From: Okapia johnstoni
Taxonomy: Eukaryota > Chordata > Mammalia > Artiodactyla > Giraffidae
Direction of reading: 5' to 3'
Length of the DNA: 64,000 nucleotides
Assembly: GCA_024291935.2 (NCBI GenBank)
Contig: CM044322.1
Coordinates: 25,233,405-25,297,404, forward strand
Made by a program: the position numbers and the translations under genes. The notes under the pieces are model-generated. The model searched no databases, was not told the origin of the DNA, and saw only the letters and a list, made by a program, of their open reading frames with translations. Below, piece after piece: positions 43,206 through 54,420 of the stretch. The stretch's first letter is position 1. Each line of letters opens with the position of its first letter.

Positions 43206-43607
43206 TTAAATGGCATGTTAGACTTCTGGTTCTGCTAAAGGTAATTGGAGTTGTGGCCGGCCTCTGTTCCTCTGAAAAGGTCAAGGCATCCAGCTCCCGA
43301 TCCCTGTGTTTAATGTTCATTTGCTAACCTGAAATTTCAGTTGGTCATGCAAGGGCCTCCTGTGCCTGAATGCATCTGAGGGTAAAAATAACTTCCCATG
43401 AATTCTCCCCAAGGGTGAGCAATTTCACATGCATTAGTACCCTTAGCTTCTGCACGACTTCTCACCACCCTCCTTAATGTTCTAGTAAAAGGTGTGCATT
43501 CACAGAATGCTAAAGTGTTTCACAAAAAGAAGACTGGGGCTGATCTATCAAGCCTGATAATGTCATTATATTGAAAAGGGACTTTTCAGGATCTCAGGAG
43601 GGGGAAG
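43206..43607. other. Unassigned sequence
   Basis: Nothing recognised. Confidence 0.5.
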
Positions 43608-43760
43608 TTTGTTCATTTGTTCATTCATTCAGCAACCAAGCACTTAGTAACTAACATATGTCAAACCAGAGTCCTGGGGATACAGTTCTGAAAAGGGGGA
43701 TCAGTCTTAGGAAGCATAAAATTTAGTGGGATAAACAAGCAAAGATATAATTATATGTAC
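43608..43760 (-). mobile_element. L2 3'-end fragment
   Basis: Reversed L2: 'gttcatttgttcattcattc', 'ctggggatacagttctgaaa', 'ataaaatttagtgggataaa'. Confidence 0.6.
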
Positions 43761-43855
43761 ACATGACCAAATGATGGACGGCATTATTGCTTTAAAACCA
43801 TTCTCTCTTTGGTGTGAGGATGAAGATTTTGATGAGGACAATAATGGTCCTGATA

Positions 43856-44070
43856 TTGTTGCTGTTGTTTAGTTGCTAAGTTGTGGCTGACTCTTTTGTG
43901 ACCCCATGGACTGTAGCCCACTGGGCTCCTGTGTCCATGGGATTTTTCAGGCAAGAACACTGGAGTTGGTTGCCATTTCCTTCTCCAGGGAATCTTCCTG
44001 ACTCAGGGATCAAATCTGTGTCTCCTGCATTAGCAGGTGGATTCTTTATCACTGAGCCAAGAGGGAAGCC
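43856..44070 (-). mobile_element. Bov-tA SINE
   Basis: Reversed copy: 'gttgctgttgtttagttgct', 'ggactgtagcccactgggct', head ending 'tttatcactgagccaagagg'. Confidence 0.9.
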
Positions 44071-44075
44071 CATGG

Positions 44076-44245
44076 TACTGATATAACCAGGCACTATTTG
44101 AAGTGCTTTCCATATACTAACTTAATTTTCACAAAAACTCTTTGATATAGTTGCTATTATGTATAATTCCCATTTTTCAGACAAAGAAATTTGCAGCAGA
44201 GAGAGGTCAAGTTACTTGTTCAGGGTCAGGAGCCTATCATAGGCA
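44076..44245 (-). mobile_element. MIR SINE, reversed
   Basis: 'aaccaggcactatttgaagt', 'gctttccatatactaactta', 'ccatttttcagacaaagaaa', 'gagagaggtcaagttacttg' follow the reversed MIR order. Confidence 0.7.
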
Positions 44246-44284
44246 GATTCCTCTTGATGGTTCCCCAGACCTGATAGAGCTGTT

Positions 44285-44400
44285 TATTCAGCAGGGATTC
44301 ACTGGACATTAACTATGGGCTAGGGGATGGGGCATCAAAGATATGTTCCCCCTCCTGGAGGAGTCCACGAGCCATGGTGCATGAGTCTATCAGAGCCACA
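44285..44400 (-). mobile_element. L2 3'-end fragment
   Basis: 'tattcagcagggattcactg', 'attaactatgggctagggga', 'ctcctggaggagtcca' match reversed L2 weakly. Confidence 0.4.
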
Positions 44401-44554
44401 TGCAGAATGCTGTGGAGTCATTTGCACCCCCAGATGTATACACATAGATAGTTTCCTTAATTACCAGGAATATCTCTCACTCTTCATTTGCTTTTGACCA
44501 AATATGTAGCCCAAGAATATTGCAGACAAACTTAAGGCTTTAAGAAACATCTTA

Positions 44555-45335
44555 ATAGAAATGTAAGTTGGTACATCCACTATAGAAAACAGTATGGAAA
44601 TTCCTCATAAAACTAAAAATAGAATTACCATATGATCCAGCAGTCTCACTCTTGGAAATATATGAGACAAAACTGTAATTCAAAAAGATACATGCACCTC
44701 TATGTTCATAGCAGTCACCACCGAAACATGGAAGCAACTTAAACGTCTATCAGCAGACGAATGGATAAAGAAGATGTGGTATATGTACATAATGAAATAT
44801 TACTCAACCATAAAGAGAATGAAATCCTGACATTTGCAGTAACATGGATGCAACTAGAGATTATCATACTAAGTGAAGTAAGTCAGAAAGAGAAAGACAA
44901 ATATATGATATCACTTACATGTGAAGTCAAAAATATGGCACAAGTGATCCTATCTACAAAACAGAAACAGACTCAGAGAGAACAGACTTGCAGTTGCCAA
45001 GAGTAGGAGTTGAGAGAGGGATGAAATGAGTGTCTGGGGTTGGTAGACTAAAACTGTTCCATTTAGAATGGATAAACAACAAGGTCCTAATGTATAGTAC
45101 AGGGAAGTACATCCAACATCCTGTGATAAACCATAGTGGAAAAGAATATAAGAAACAATGTATATATTGGGTTGGCCAAAAAGTTTTTTTGGGTTTTCCA
45201 TAACACCTTATGGAAAAACTTGAATGAACTTTGGCCAAAAAGTTCATTCAAGTTTTTCCATAAGGTGTTTTGGGTTACTTTGTTGTACAGCAGAAATTGC
45301 ACAACATTGTAGATCAACTATATTTCAGTTAAAAA
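44555..45335 (+). mobile_element. Ruminant-type L1 3' end carrying a mariner
   Basis: 'aattaccatatgatccagca', 'gaatggataaagaagatgtg', 'atcatactaagtgaagtaag', 'ttgtacagcagaaattgcac', 'atttcagttaaaaa'. Before the last 60 bases it is interrupted at a TA by the mariner hairpin (45167-45272). 5'-truncated. Confidence 0.85.
45167..45272. mobile_element. Compound mariner-type hairpin
   Basis: Begins with the usual terminus 'ttgggttggccaaaaagttt' after a TA. The right half is rearranged: 45202-45232 and 45239-45269 are perfectly complementary over 31 bases with a 6-nt loop, ggccaa. The usual right terminus is absent. It looks like a palindrome that folded back and was copied or inverted. Confidence 0.85.
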
Positions 45336-46119
45336 AAAAATGAAACACCTTGACAGGTTTGTTGTTGTTGCCCTATCAGTAAACTGTATATTGTTAAATT
45401 TTTTTCCCAGAGCAAGGACTTGTGCCAACTCAGAATATACAAGTGCTGAAATTCTCACATATCATTTTCATTTCTGATCAGAGTCATGTATGGGGAAACG
45501 ATCTGTGAGATGCCCAGAATGGGATGCGTGTCTTGGCTGCTCAGCCGTAGGTCCCATGTTTTACCACCCTTTGTCACCAAGAGCAGTCTCTTCTCAAATA
45601 GTCTGCTGCTCACCTCAGCTTGAAGTGGGTATTCCAGGCCTCATCCTGCTCATTCATGAGCAGGGCTGAGACTCATATATCATTGTCAGAGAGTTATTTG
45701 TGAAGTGTTGTCATGATGCTTTGGAAAGTATGCTTTGATGCCAGGCTGCCAGCCATGTACTCTGAGTAGACAACAATGCAAGCAGATGTGTCAGAGGCCA
45801 TGATTATCTGAATAACATCAGAGAAACGCTGACAACCTCATGGGAAAAATCCCATTCCTAAGATTAGGTGAAGCATCGTATGGGCCAGAGGAAAAACATC
45901 TGTGTATCAATGACCCTTCTTAAGAACTTGTTTGCCGCTGGCTGAAACCTCCTGGTCATTCCTGCAGCCTCAGTGATGCTTCCGCTTTTCCTTCAACCTT
46001 GTCTCCTGTCCACATCTTCTCATCTTTCTTGCCCTCCTCCTTTGCATTTGTTGCCTCTGTGTAGGGCTCCCCCGCCCAAGTCTTCACCTGGCCACCTCCT
46101 CTCTATCATTCCCATCTTA
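45336..46119. other. Unassigned sequence
   Basis: About 780 bases in which I see no repeat family and no gene. Confidence 0.5.
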
Positions 46120-46600
46120 CCTCTAATGAGAAACCCTTCTTGACTCCTTTGTTTAATATAAGCTCCCCCTGCTCCTTTCTCTCCTAGCAGTCTTATTTTC
46201 TTCATAGCAATTATTCTCATCTTTTAAAAAATATTTTCTTTGATGTGGGCCATTTTAAGTCTTTATTGAATTTGTAACAGTATTGCTTCTGTTTTGTGTT
46301 TTGGTTTTTGGCCTTGAGGCATGTGGGATTTTAGCTCCCTGACCAGGGATCAAACAGGCACCCCCTGTATTGAAAAGTGAAGCCTTAACCACTGGACTGC
46401 CATTGAAGTCTCTTTTTTTTTTTTTTTTTTTTTAAGAATTGTTGTTATCTCAAAAAAAGACTTCTCTTATGAATTTATTACGTGTCTTGTCCATTAGAAT
46501 GTAGCTTCTTGAAGACAATGCTTTGCCCTACATTTCATGTGTATCCATTAGGATAGGACCTGGCCCAGATAAGATATGGAAATATTTGGGGTGGGGGTAG
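46120..46600 (+). mobile_element. L2 3' end split by a SINE
   Basis: Left piece ends 'gcagtcttattttcttcata' / 'gcaattattctcat'. Right piece resumes 'tgtcttgtccattagaatgt', 'agcttcttgaagacaatgct', 'cattaggataggacctggcc'. Together they are one sense L2 tail. Confidence 0.65.
46205..46412 (-). mobile_element. CHR-type short tRNA SINE
   Basis: Reversed copy: 'tctttattgaatttgtaaca', 'ggccttgaggcatgtgggat', 'ctccctgaccagggatcaaa', head 'aaccactggactgccattga'. A 21-T run (46413-46433) sits beyond the head, on the wrong side to be this SINE's tail. Confidence 0.85.
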
Positions 46601-46718
46601 AAAAACAGATTAATTAGTTAAGTGAAGACAGAAAAATATTGCTTTCATTTTATAAAACTGGTTCAGTCAGAATGTTATAGAACACATTAGAGACTTTGGT
46701 GAACTATTACATTCATAA

Positions 46719-46935
46719 GGGCTTCCTATATGGTGCTAGTGGTAAAGGGCCCACCTGCCAATGCAGGAGATGCAGAAGATGCGGGTTCGATCCTTGGGGT
46801 GGGAAGATCCCCTGGAGAAGGCAATGGCAACTTGTTCCAGTATTCTTGACTGGAAAAATACCATGGACAGAGGAACCTGGTGGGCTACAGTCCAGGAGGT
46901 CACAAAGATTCAGATGCAATGAGCACATACGTACA
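46719..46935 (+). mobile_element. Bov-tA SINE
   Basis: Sense copy: 'gggcttcctatatggtgcta', 'gatgcgggttcgatccttgg', tail 'caatgagcacatacgtac'. The head has 'gtgctagtggtaaagggccc', a variant of the usual gene-like head. Confidence 0.9.
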
Positions 46936-46984
46936 GAGAAAGAGGAGGATGGTTGGGATTTTGATCCAGGACTGTGGAGGCACA

Positions 46985-47095
46985 TTGCCTGCATTTGAAT
47001 CTCTGTTCAGTTATGGCCTGTGTGACCTCAGGCAAGCTATTTAACCTCTCAGAGCCGCAGTATTTCATTTCTGAGATAACATGATTGCTGTAAGA
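46985..47095 (+). mobile_element. MIR SINE, cut by BovB
   Basis: 'atttgaatctctgttcagtt', 'gtgacctcaggcaagctatt', 'taacctctcagagccgcagt' are the MIR core. The right end is lost at the BovB insertion. Confidence 0.75.
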
Positions 47096-48520
47096 ATTCA
47101 GTTCAGTTCAGTCGCTCAGTCGTGTCCGACTCTTTGCGACCCCATGAATCGCAGCACGCCAGGCTTCCCTGTCCATCACCAACTCCCGGAGTTTGCCCAA
47201 ACCCATGTCCATTGAGTCAGTGATGCCATCCAGCTATCTCATCCTCTGTTGTCCCCTTCTCCTCCTGCCCCCAATCCTTCCCAGCATCAGGGTCTTTTCC
47301 AGTGAGTCAACTCTTCGCATGAGGTGGCCAAAGTACTGGAGTTTTAGCTTCAACATCAGTCCTTCCAATGAACACCCAGGACTGATCTCCTTTAGGAGGG
47401 ACTGGCTGGATCTCCTTGCAGTCCAAGGGACTCTCAAGAGTCTTCTCCAACACCACAGTTCAAAAGCATCAATTCTTCAGCACTCAGCTTTCTTTATAGT
47501 CCAACTCTCACATCCATACATGACTACTGGAAAAACCATAGCCTTGACTAGACGGACCTTTGTTGGAAAAGTAATGTCTCTTCTTTTTAATATGCTATCT
47601 AGGTTGCTCATAACTTTCCTTCCAAGGAGTAAGTGTCTTTTAATTTCATGGCTACAATCACCATCGGCAGTGATTTTGGAGCCCAGAAAAATAGTCAGCC
47701 ACTGTTTCCCCATCTATTTGCCATGAAGTGATGGGACCAGATGCCATGATCTTAGTTTTCTGAATGTTGAGTTTTAAGCCAACTTTTTCACTCTCCTCTT
47801 TCACTTTCATCAAGAGGCTTTTTAGTTCCTCTTCACTTTCTGCCATAAGGGTGGTGTCATCTGCACATCTGAGGTTATTGATACTTCTCCCAGCAATCTT
47901 GATTCCAGCTTGTGCTTCTTCCAGCTCAGCATTTCTCATGATGTACCCTGCATATAAGTTAAATAAGCAGGGTGACAATATACAGCCTTGACATACTCCT
48001 TTTCCTATTTGGAACCAGTCTGTTGTTCCATGTCCAGTTCTAACTGTTGCTTCCTGACCTGCATACAGGTTTTTCAAGAGGCAGGTCAGGTGGCCTGATA
48101 TTCCCATCTCTTGAGGAATTTCCCACAGTTTATTGTGATCCACACAGTCAAAGGCTTTGGCATAGTCAATAAAGCAGAAATAGATGTTTTTCTGGAACTC
48201 TCTTGCTTTTTCGATGATCCAGCAGACGTTGGCAATTTGATCTCTGGTTCCTCTGCCTTTTCTAAAACCAGCTTGAACATCTGGAAGTTCACGGTTCATG
48301 TATTGCTGAAGCCTGGCTTGGAGAATTTTGAGCATTACTTTACTAGCATGTGAGATGAGTGCAATTGTGCGGTAGTTTGAGCATTCTTTGGCATTGCCTT
48401 TCTTTGGGATTGGGATAAAAACTAACCTTTTCCAGTCCTGTGGCCACTGCTGAGTTTTCCAAATTTACTGGCATATTGAGTGCAGCACTGTCACAATGGG
48501 AATATCTTTCCTTTTCTCCT
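47096..48520 (-). mobile_element. BovB LINE, 5'-truncated, best-preserved RT
   Basis: Reversed BovB from its tail repeat 'cagttcagttcagtcgctca' to 'cagcactgtcacaatggg' region near 48500. It spans the 3' end and most of the RT domain. It is the least diverged BovB in the window and may be the most recent. Confidence 0.95.
47658..48335 (-). pseudogene. BovB reverse transcriptase frame with an altered catalytic box
   Basis: 225 uninterrupted codons. Visible motifs: G-F-R-K-G-R-G-T-R-D (23-32), F-I-D-Y-A-K-A-F-D-C-V-D-H-N (55-68), G-K-G-V-C-Q-G (111-117) and C-A-D-D (157-160) where the family has Y-A-D-D. The Y to C change results from TAT to TGT at 47867-47865. The frame then ends early in a shift at about 47700. 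In intact BovB the enzyme copies element RNA at a nicked chromosomal site. This copy lacks the endonuclease and cannot be active. Confidence 0.9.
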
Positions 48521-49364
48521 TTGCTTTTCATCTCCAGCATGTCCTATAAACTAGCTGATGCTAGATGTTCATGTAGGTGAAGAGCCTATTTACAGTGACC
48601 TGACTGTGGGATTGTTTTTTTTTTTTGGCGTGGTTGAATTTACCCTGAATGTTTGAGGAGTTTACCTACATACAAATTGAGGAAAACCTATGCTTTGTTT
48701 TATTTGGAATTTTACCAGAAGTTGTTTCCTATTTTGAAAATATTCATCAAAGTTATACATGCTTCATGGCGTTTGACCCACTAGAACAGCCACCTGAACC
48801 AGCATGTGGCTTGCAGCTGTCATGATGATTCTTCATATATGTACAAATAAACTGACTTTTTTCTGCTTCCAAAATGCCAAATAGGAAAACAGATATCGAT
48901 ATTCAACTGCTTATCTCTTGACACCGAATGAAGTCAGGCTGAGCGAGTGATCACAGACTAGTCCTGCCTGAGAATGTACTTTTTGAAATACACATAATTT
49001 TCATCATTTATTTATTTTACTTTATTTCTCTTTTATAATTAAAGTAGTAGAGGAAGTTCTAGCATTATCTTTTTGTCACATTTTGGTAATTCTTACAGTG
49101 TTTCAGACCCTCCATCAGCTAAATGATTATAACTCACTGAAGGCTCAGATGATGGTTATAATTTTTTAGCAATAAAGCATTTTTTAATTAAAGTACATTA
49201 ACATACATAAGTTTTTTTTTAGACATAATGCTAGTGCACACTCAGTAGACTATAGTATAGTGAAAGCATGACTTTTATATGCACTAGGAAACCAAGAACT
49301 TCATGTGACTCACTTTTTTGCAGTGGTCTGGAACTGAGTCCATCACATCTCTGAGGTCTCCCTG
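48521..49364. other. Unassigned sequence
   Basis: No family or gene recognised; AT-rich near 49000-49230. Confidence 0.5.
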
Positions 49365-49655
49365 TATGTTTTATTTATTTTTTAATTAAAAAAATTTCAA
49401 TGGAGTATAGTTGTTTTATAATGTTTGGATAATTTCTACTGTACAGTATAGTGAATCAGCTATACATATACGTATATCTCCTCTGTTTTGGATTTCCTTC
49501 CCATTTAGGTCACCACAGAGCACTGAGTACAGAGCTATAAAGTAGGTTTTATACAGTAGAATTATACAGTAGGTTTTCACTAGTTGTCTATTTTATACAT
49601 AGTATCAATAGTGTATACGTGTCAATCCCAATCTCCCAGTTCATCTCTGCCATTA
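49365..49655 (-). mobile_element. Ruminant-type L1 3' end, reversed
   Basis: 'caatggagtatagttgtttt', 'gtgaatcagctatacatata', 'cttcccatttaggtcaccac', 'gtgtatacgtgtcaatccca' follow the reversed L1 3' UTR. Confidence 0.75.
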
Positions 49656-50440
49656 CTATACTTTCCCGACTCCATAATCAAATAGAAGCCATGCTGACAG
49701 TCCTGTGGTCTAGGATGAACTGGAGGCACCCTCTCAGTGAGCTTGTGCCAAGAGACCAACACTGGGTATGGGCCTCTCACTTTGGGCAGATTCCCTCCAG
49801 AGAGGCATGATGCTGACCTCACCAGGCAGCACGTTCACTGGCAGCCTCTAGAACTTGACAATGCTGGTTCTGGGGGTTTCAGGACCCTTCACTGACCTGG
49901 GATTGGCCCAGTGAATTCTGACTCAAGCATGGTACCTGCTGCCCAACAACGGCAGTGTTAGCAAAGCTCCCTTGGGCCTCAGGAATGTGGGTTGTCTGCT
50001 CTTGCATTACACTGTACCGGGCAGCTCCACTTTGAAAGATTATTTCATAGTCACTTTTTGCAACTTTTCCATTTCTTTTTCATGACAACTCTCTACCCTG
50101 CCAGCCAACCATCTGCATACTTTTCACTAAACCGCAGTGAAATGCTAGAATTTTACAGCAGAGGAAGACTGAATGCCAGGTTGTGACTACTGTCATTATT
50201 CAGTGTAATCTAGGATTTTCTGGACAATCCGAGACACTAAGGAACCTCAAAGTCATCTAGACGAGGGTGCAGGAGATAGAGCTTAGAAGTGCTATCATTC
50301 TGTCATTGTATTTGTTTTTGTTTTTAATGTAAACATGGGCTTATAAAGAATTAATGGTCCCCCAGTGTCTCATTCTAAATCCTTCAAAGGTAACTGTAAG
50401 AGCAATGCAGTTCTCCTCAAGGCCAGCATTTTGTCCTTTT
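49656..50440. other. Unassigned sequence
   Basis: Nothing recognised. Overlapping short frames on both strands near 49620-49820 are not convincing. Confidence 0.5.
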
Positions 50441-50535
50441 TTAAATACCTATGGCTGATTCACGTTGTTGCATGGTGGAAACCAACACAATATTGTAAAG
50501 CAATTATTCTCCAATCTAAAAATAAATCAGAAAAG
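50441..50535 (+). mobile_element. L1 3' end
   Basis: 'cctatggctgattcacgttg', 'tggaaaccaacacaatattg', 'taaagcaattattctccaat', 'aaaaataaatcag' is a typical terminal L1 3' UTR. Only the last 95 bases are present. Confidence 0.85.
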
Positions 50536-51515
50536 CTAAATGTCTTATGAATAAATTAATAACTTATAATAATAATAATAAAAATGTTATCATTCTGAGT
50601 CAGACAAGAAAGAATCACCTGTCAAAATGTCAGAGATGTGTAAGAACACCGAGCTGTCCCAGGACCACCCAGGGTTACAGGCAGAGGACAGATACCTGGA
50701 CCCCTAGCTATGGACCCTCCTTCAAGGTCAGAGTGGTGATGATTTCAGAAGAATTGGGGCAGATCAGGAGATTCCAGCTGGTACATCCAATCCAGCTCAT
50801 TCCTTGCTTCTTGGGAGTGAGAAAAATTTTAGCCTGTATGCTGAGAAAAATTTTTTAGTTTTAAATGGTTGGGGAGGAAAATCAAAGGAAGAGTAATATC
50901 GTGTAACACATGAAAATGATGTGAAATCCAACAATCGATGTCCATAAATAATCTTGCTGCAAGGACCAGGATGCAGCATCTAAATAAAAATGACATCTTG
51001 GAGGAAAGTCTGAGATGGCAGGAAAGTGGGGCTCTGTTTAAAATAATGAGCTCCTTACAAGTTAATAAGATAACATTATCAGGATGGATGCCACCCTAAT
51101 CTGATTTGTACCAGAGCCAAGGCTGAAATGCATTCTTTGGTTGAAAGGAAATGTAGCCTCAGTGATACTAATATTCAAGCAATCTACCAAGTGATAAAAC
51201 TAAAGTAATTTATTATAATTTTACAAGGAGATCTCTTTCCTTGGCTTAGGGAAGGTTTTTATTGCCTCTAGTCCTGCAGTTTCACTCTTGCTAATATTGA
51301 TTTTGCTATAATCTCTTTCCCTTTCTTACACTTTTCAGGTTATTTCTTGATTTGGATAAAATTCACTTTTTAACACAGTTGAAGATATAAAAACCAACCT
51401 TCGAGAAAATGTATTATGATAATTATATTTTACTACCGCTGGCCAATAGTATGTGTGTGCTGACAGAAAAAAATATATTTTTGAGTCACTAGACTTTTCG
51501 CTCTCCTTAATCTTT
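50536..51515. other. Unassigned sequence
   Basis: About 1 kb with no recognised family. A short (aat)n run is at 50567-50582. No convincing frame. Confidence 0.5.
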
Positions 51516-51767
51516 TCTTTTTTTTTGTCTTAAGACAGGGCCAAATAGGCCAGGAATGTCCCCTTTAGCGGGCCCTATTGTCTAAATTGGTGTCTGACCC
51601 CGTGGATTGCAGGATCTTTCCACCACTATGGGATGCAGGGCCTCCCTAGAAGATACCTCCATATGGCCAGAGACAACATGGGGACCTTCGAGGTCTGAAA
51701 TGTAGGACTGAATGCCCTCAAACTTGGGCGGTCTGTGTCCCTCCCCCGCCTTTTTTTTTTTTTTTCA
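51516..51767 (-). other. GC-richer segment between two T runs, possible small retrocopy
   Basis: T runs at about 51518-51527 and 51752-51767 bracket roughly 225 bases that are clearly richer in G and C than their surroundings ('ttagcgggccctattgtcta', 'gggatgcagggcctccctag'). Read on the minus strand the left run would be an A tail. The origin is unknown. Confidence 0.3.
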
Positions 51768-51915
51768 TTAAGAGGAAAACAATATTTATAAGAAATAATT
51801 AACATGTCTTGAAATAAGCGAAAGCAAAGTAAATTCAGTGGATACACTAACAAAATATAAAATAATTCAATGTATTTGAACATTGTTACGTTATTATGTT
51901 CCTCTTTAAATTTTT
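51768..51915. other. Unassigned AT-rich sequence
   Basis: Nothing recognised. Confidence 0.5.
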
Positions 51916-52121
51916 GCACCTGTGCTCAGTCATGTCCGACTCTCTGAGACCCTCTGGACTGTTGCCCGCCAGGCTCCTCTGTCCATGGGGATTCTCCAGG
52001 CAAGAATACTGGAGTGGGCTGCCATTCCCTTCTCCAGGGGATCTTCCCAACCCAGCAACTGAACCTGCAGCTCTTGAATCTCCTGCATTGGCAGATGGAT
52101 TCTTTACCACTGAGCCCCCTA
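51916..52121 (-). mobile_element. Bov-tA SINE
   Basis: Reversed copy: 'tgctcagtcatgtccgactc', 'tccaggcaagaatactggag', head ending 'tttaccactgagccccc'. The left end lacks the usual 'gttgttgtt'. Confidence 0.9.
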
Positions 52122-52214
52122 TTTAATCTGTAACAAAATGGTGTTCTTGGATGAATACTATGTCTGAAATGATTTATAACAAGATTTGCAGTAGTACATA
52201 CATATTTTTATACA

Positions 52215-52455
52215 TTAAAAATATTCTTTTCCACTATGGTTTATCATAGGATATTGAATATAGTTCTCTGTGTTATACATTAGGACCATGTTGTTTATCC
52301 ATTCTAAATGTAATAATTTACATCTACCAACCCCAAACTCCCAGTCCACCCCTCTACCTCCCTCTTGGCAACCACAAGTCTGTTCTCTGTATCTCTGAGT
52401 CTGTTTCTGTCTTGTAGCTAAGTTCATTTGTGTCATATTTTAGATTCCCTTTAAG
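52215..52455 (-). mobile_element. Ruminant-type L1 3' end, reversed
   Basis: 'ccactatggtttatcatagg', 'gttctctgtgttatacatta', 'tcttggcaaccacaagtctg', 'tctctgagtctgtttctgtc', 'tcatattttagattcccttt'. An internal slice of the 3' UTR. Confidence 0.8.
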
Positions 52456-52639
52456 AGTGTGATAGTTCTGAGTCTTGTTGCTAGGCTAGCGGGGTTTCCA
52501 GGCATGCTAATGAGAGCACATCTCAGCTCTGAACATCTCGGGGTGGGATGTTTATGTCTCTTCTCTCCCAATGCAGGAAGTGTTGCCAAAGCCTGGTGTT
52601 AAATGAAAAGGACAATTCAGGGCTCTGAGATTAACTTGC

Positions 52640-52925
52640 TGCATGTGTCAAACACTTTACACATACTCCATGTCGTACCAAGGAGAATGCAAGCGCATCT
52701 CCCTGTGTGTGACCTAACCCTCACACAGGATTCTGGCTCACAAAGCATTTCAGGGAACAAGATCCTATGGAAGCCCTTCATGGTTAAATGTTATACCCAT
52801 TTTACAGATAAGGAAACTGAGGAACGGCTGACTACACTGAAATACTTGGGGTTCCATACTAGAGATCAGAGGTACAGGAGCAGCTCAGGCTTCCTGACTC
52901 CCAGAAGGTCAATGCTTGGGGCCCA
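52640..52925 (-). mobile_element. MIR SINE, reversed, with extra bases
   Basis: 'caaacactttacacatactc', 'cctaaccctcacacaggatt' and 'cccattttacagataaggaa' are reversed MIR blocks, separated by more sequence than usual. It may include a second fragment. Confidence 0.45.
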
Positions 52926-53625
52926 TTGATAAGGCGGACCCTCCATGAATTATCAAGACATCTCCTTTGGTGTGCATTTTTCTAGTTTCCTCCTATGAGC
53001 TTCCATCAGCTATTTCCCCAAACATAGTTTACGTGGTTTTGCTTCCCCTAGACCTTTGTCCTTGTGTTAATGGCTTTCATTTTCCAGTAGCCTCTCAGAG
53101 CTAGTATCCACTGAGTGTGCATATTTTATACAATTCCCCCAAACCTATGGCTTCTTTGAAAATCCAGGAAGCAAACACAGAAACTGGGTTTGCCCTCATG
53201 CTATCCTGATTGCATTAAAAATAAGTGCGGTAATTTTTGTGTGTGCACTTGGGGTTTTCTTTTCTGGGTTAATTCTAGGGCAGTTACCATGAATAAAAAT
53301 GACTTTACTGCTTTGGCAGAGTTTTGAACCTAGCTTATCTTGATCAAGCTTGTCTTTTAATTTCTTTAAAAAATGTCTTCTTGTGAGGAGTTGGCAGCTT
53401 TTCTGGTCTATTTCTTGTCAGTCTGGCAGAAGGCACGTAAAATATGTGTCTTCCCTTTTCCTTCTCAGGGGTAGGTAATATGCTTGCAAAAATAGATCAC
53501 ATCTCTTCTACTTCTCTCAAGAATTTTTGGCCTATCGGAGGCAGAACCTTGGGGACATTTTCGACCTGTTTCCCAGGAATCTTCCATCACAAATGCCATC
53601 CTCAAGACTTTTACTTCTTTACTGC
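52926..53625. other. Unassigned sequence
   Basis: No family or gene recognised. Confidence 0.5.
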
Positions 53626-53829
53626 TTATAGTCACCAAGTCGTGTCCGACTCTTGTGACCCCATTGACTGTAGTCTTCCAGGCTCCTCTGTCTATGGGAT
53701 TCTCTAGGCAAGCATACTGGAGTGGGTTGCCATTTCCTTCTCCAGGGGATCTTCCCGACCCAAGAATCAAACCCAGGTCTCCTGCATTGCAGGCAGATTC
53801 TTTACCAACTGAGCTACAAGGGAAGCCCC
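53626..53829 (-). mobile_element. Bov-tA SINE
   Basis: Reversed copy: 'gtcaccaagtcgtgtccgac', 'agcatactggagtgggttgc', head ending 'taccaactgagctacaaggg'. Low divergence. Confidence 0.92.
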
Positions 53830-54002
53830 TTTACTGCTTAGTTTCACTCTTATTTCTCTACAAAAGACTCCATAGCCTCAAATATGTGTCTATAAACATT
53901 TACCTTCTGATTCAAGTCCAGGTCAGAAAGCAACTTGTACAGTGTTTACAATTTCAGCATAGAAACTATTTCTCCTTCTTAGGTGAGTTGAAGGGGCAAC
54001 CT

Positions 54003-54420
54003 ACATTAATTGAGTTCTTACTGTATTCCAGGGTCCTTGGTGACTCAGCCGGTAAAGAATCTGCCTGCAGTGCAAGAGACCTGGGTTTGATCTCTGGCTT
54101 GGGAAGATCTCTTGGAGAAGGGAATGGCTACCCATTCTAGTGTTCTTGCCTGGAGAATTCTGTGGATAGGGAAGCCTGGTGGGCCGCAGTCCACGGGGTT
54201 GCAAAGAGTTGGACACTACTTGGCAACTAAACATATTCCACACACATGCATTTATTTTCACCATGAACCTGCACATTCTCTTAGCCTATTTTTATAGGCT
54301 GGAGGGGAAAAATGACTTGCTCAAGTCACTTTACCAAGTAAGTGGTAAACTAAGACATAAAGCAGGCCTGTCTGACCTGGATACGCAGGGTGTGTGCTCC
54401 TCTGCCCTGATGCCTCACTG
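54003..54420 (-). mobile_element. MIR SINE split by Bov-tA
   Basis: Left piece 54003-54030 ('aattgagttcttactgtatt') and right piece after 54240 ('ttttataggctggaggggaa', 'atgacttgctcaagtcactt', 'accaagtaagtggtaaacta') are one reversed MIR. Confidence 0.7.
54031..54233 (+). mobile_element. Bov-tA SINE
   Basis: Sense copy: head 'ggtccttggtgactcagccg', 'gcaagagacctgggtttgat', tail 'ggacactacttggcaactaa'. A perfect 7-bp duplication, tattcca, lies at 54024-54030 and 54234-54240. Confidence 0.92.

Noticed and set aside
42890..43327. 145-codon plus-strand frame
   Set aside because: A MIR covers its centre and the frame has no protein-like pattern.
46413..46433. 21-T run considered as the tail of the neighbouring SINE
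   Set aside because: It lies on the head side of that SINE, so it must have another origin.
47193..47726. 177-codon plus-strand frame
   Set aside because: It is the antisense of the BovB coding region; the real relic frame is on the minus strand.
53655..54140. 161-codon frame spanning two Bov-tA copies
   Set aside because: The two ends are SINE sequence in opposite orientations and the middle is unassigned; no family or gene explains it as one protein.
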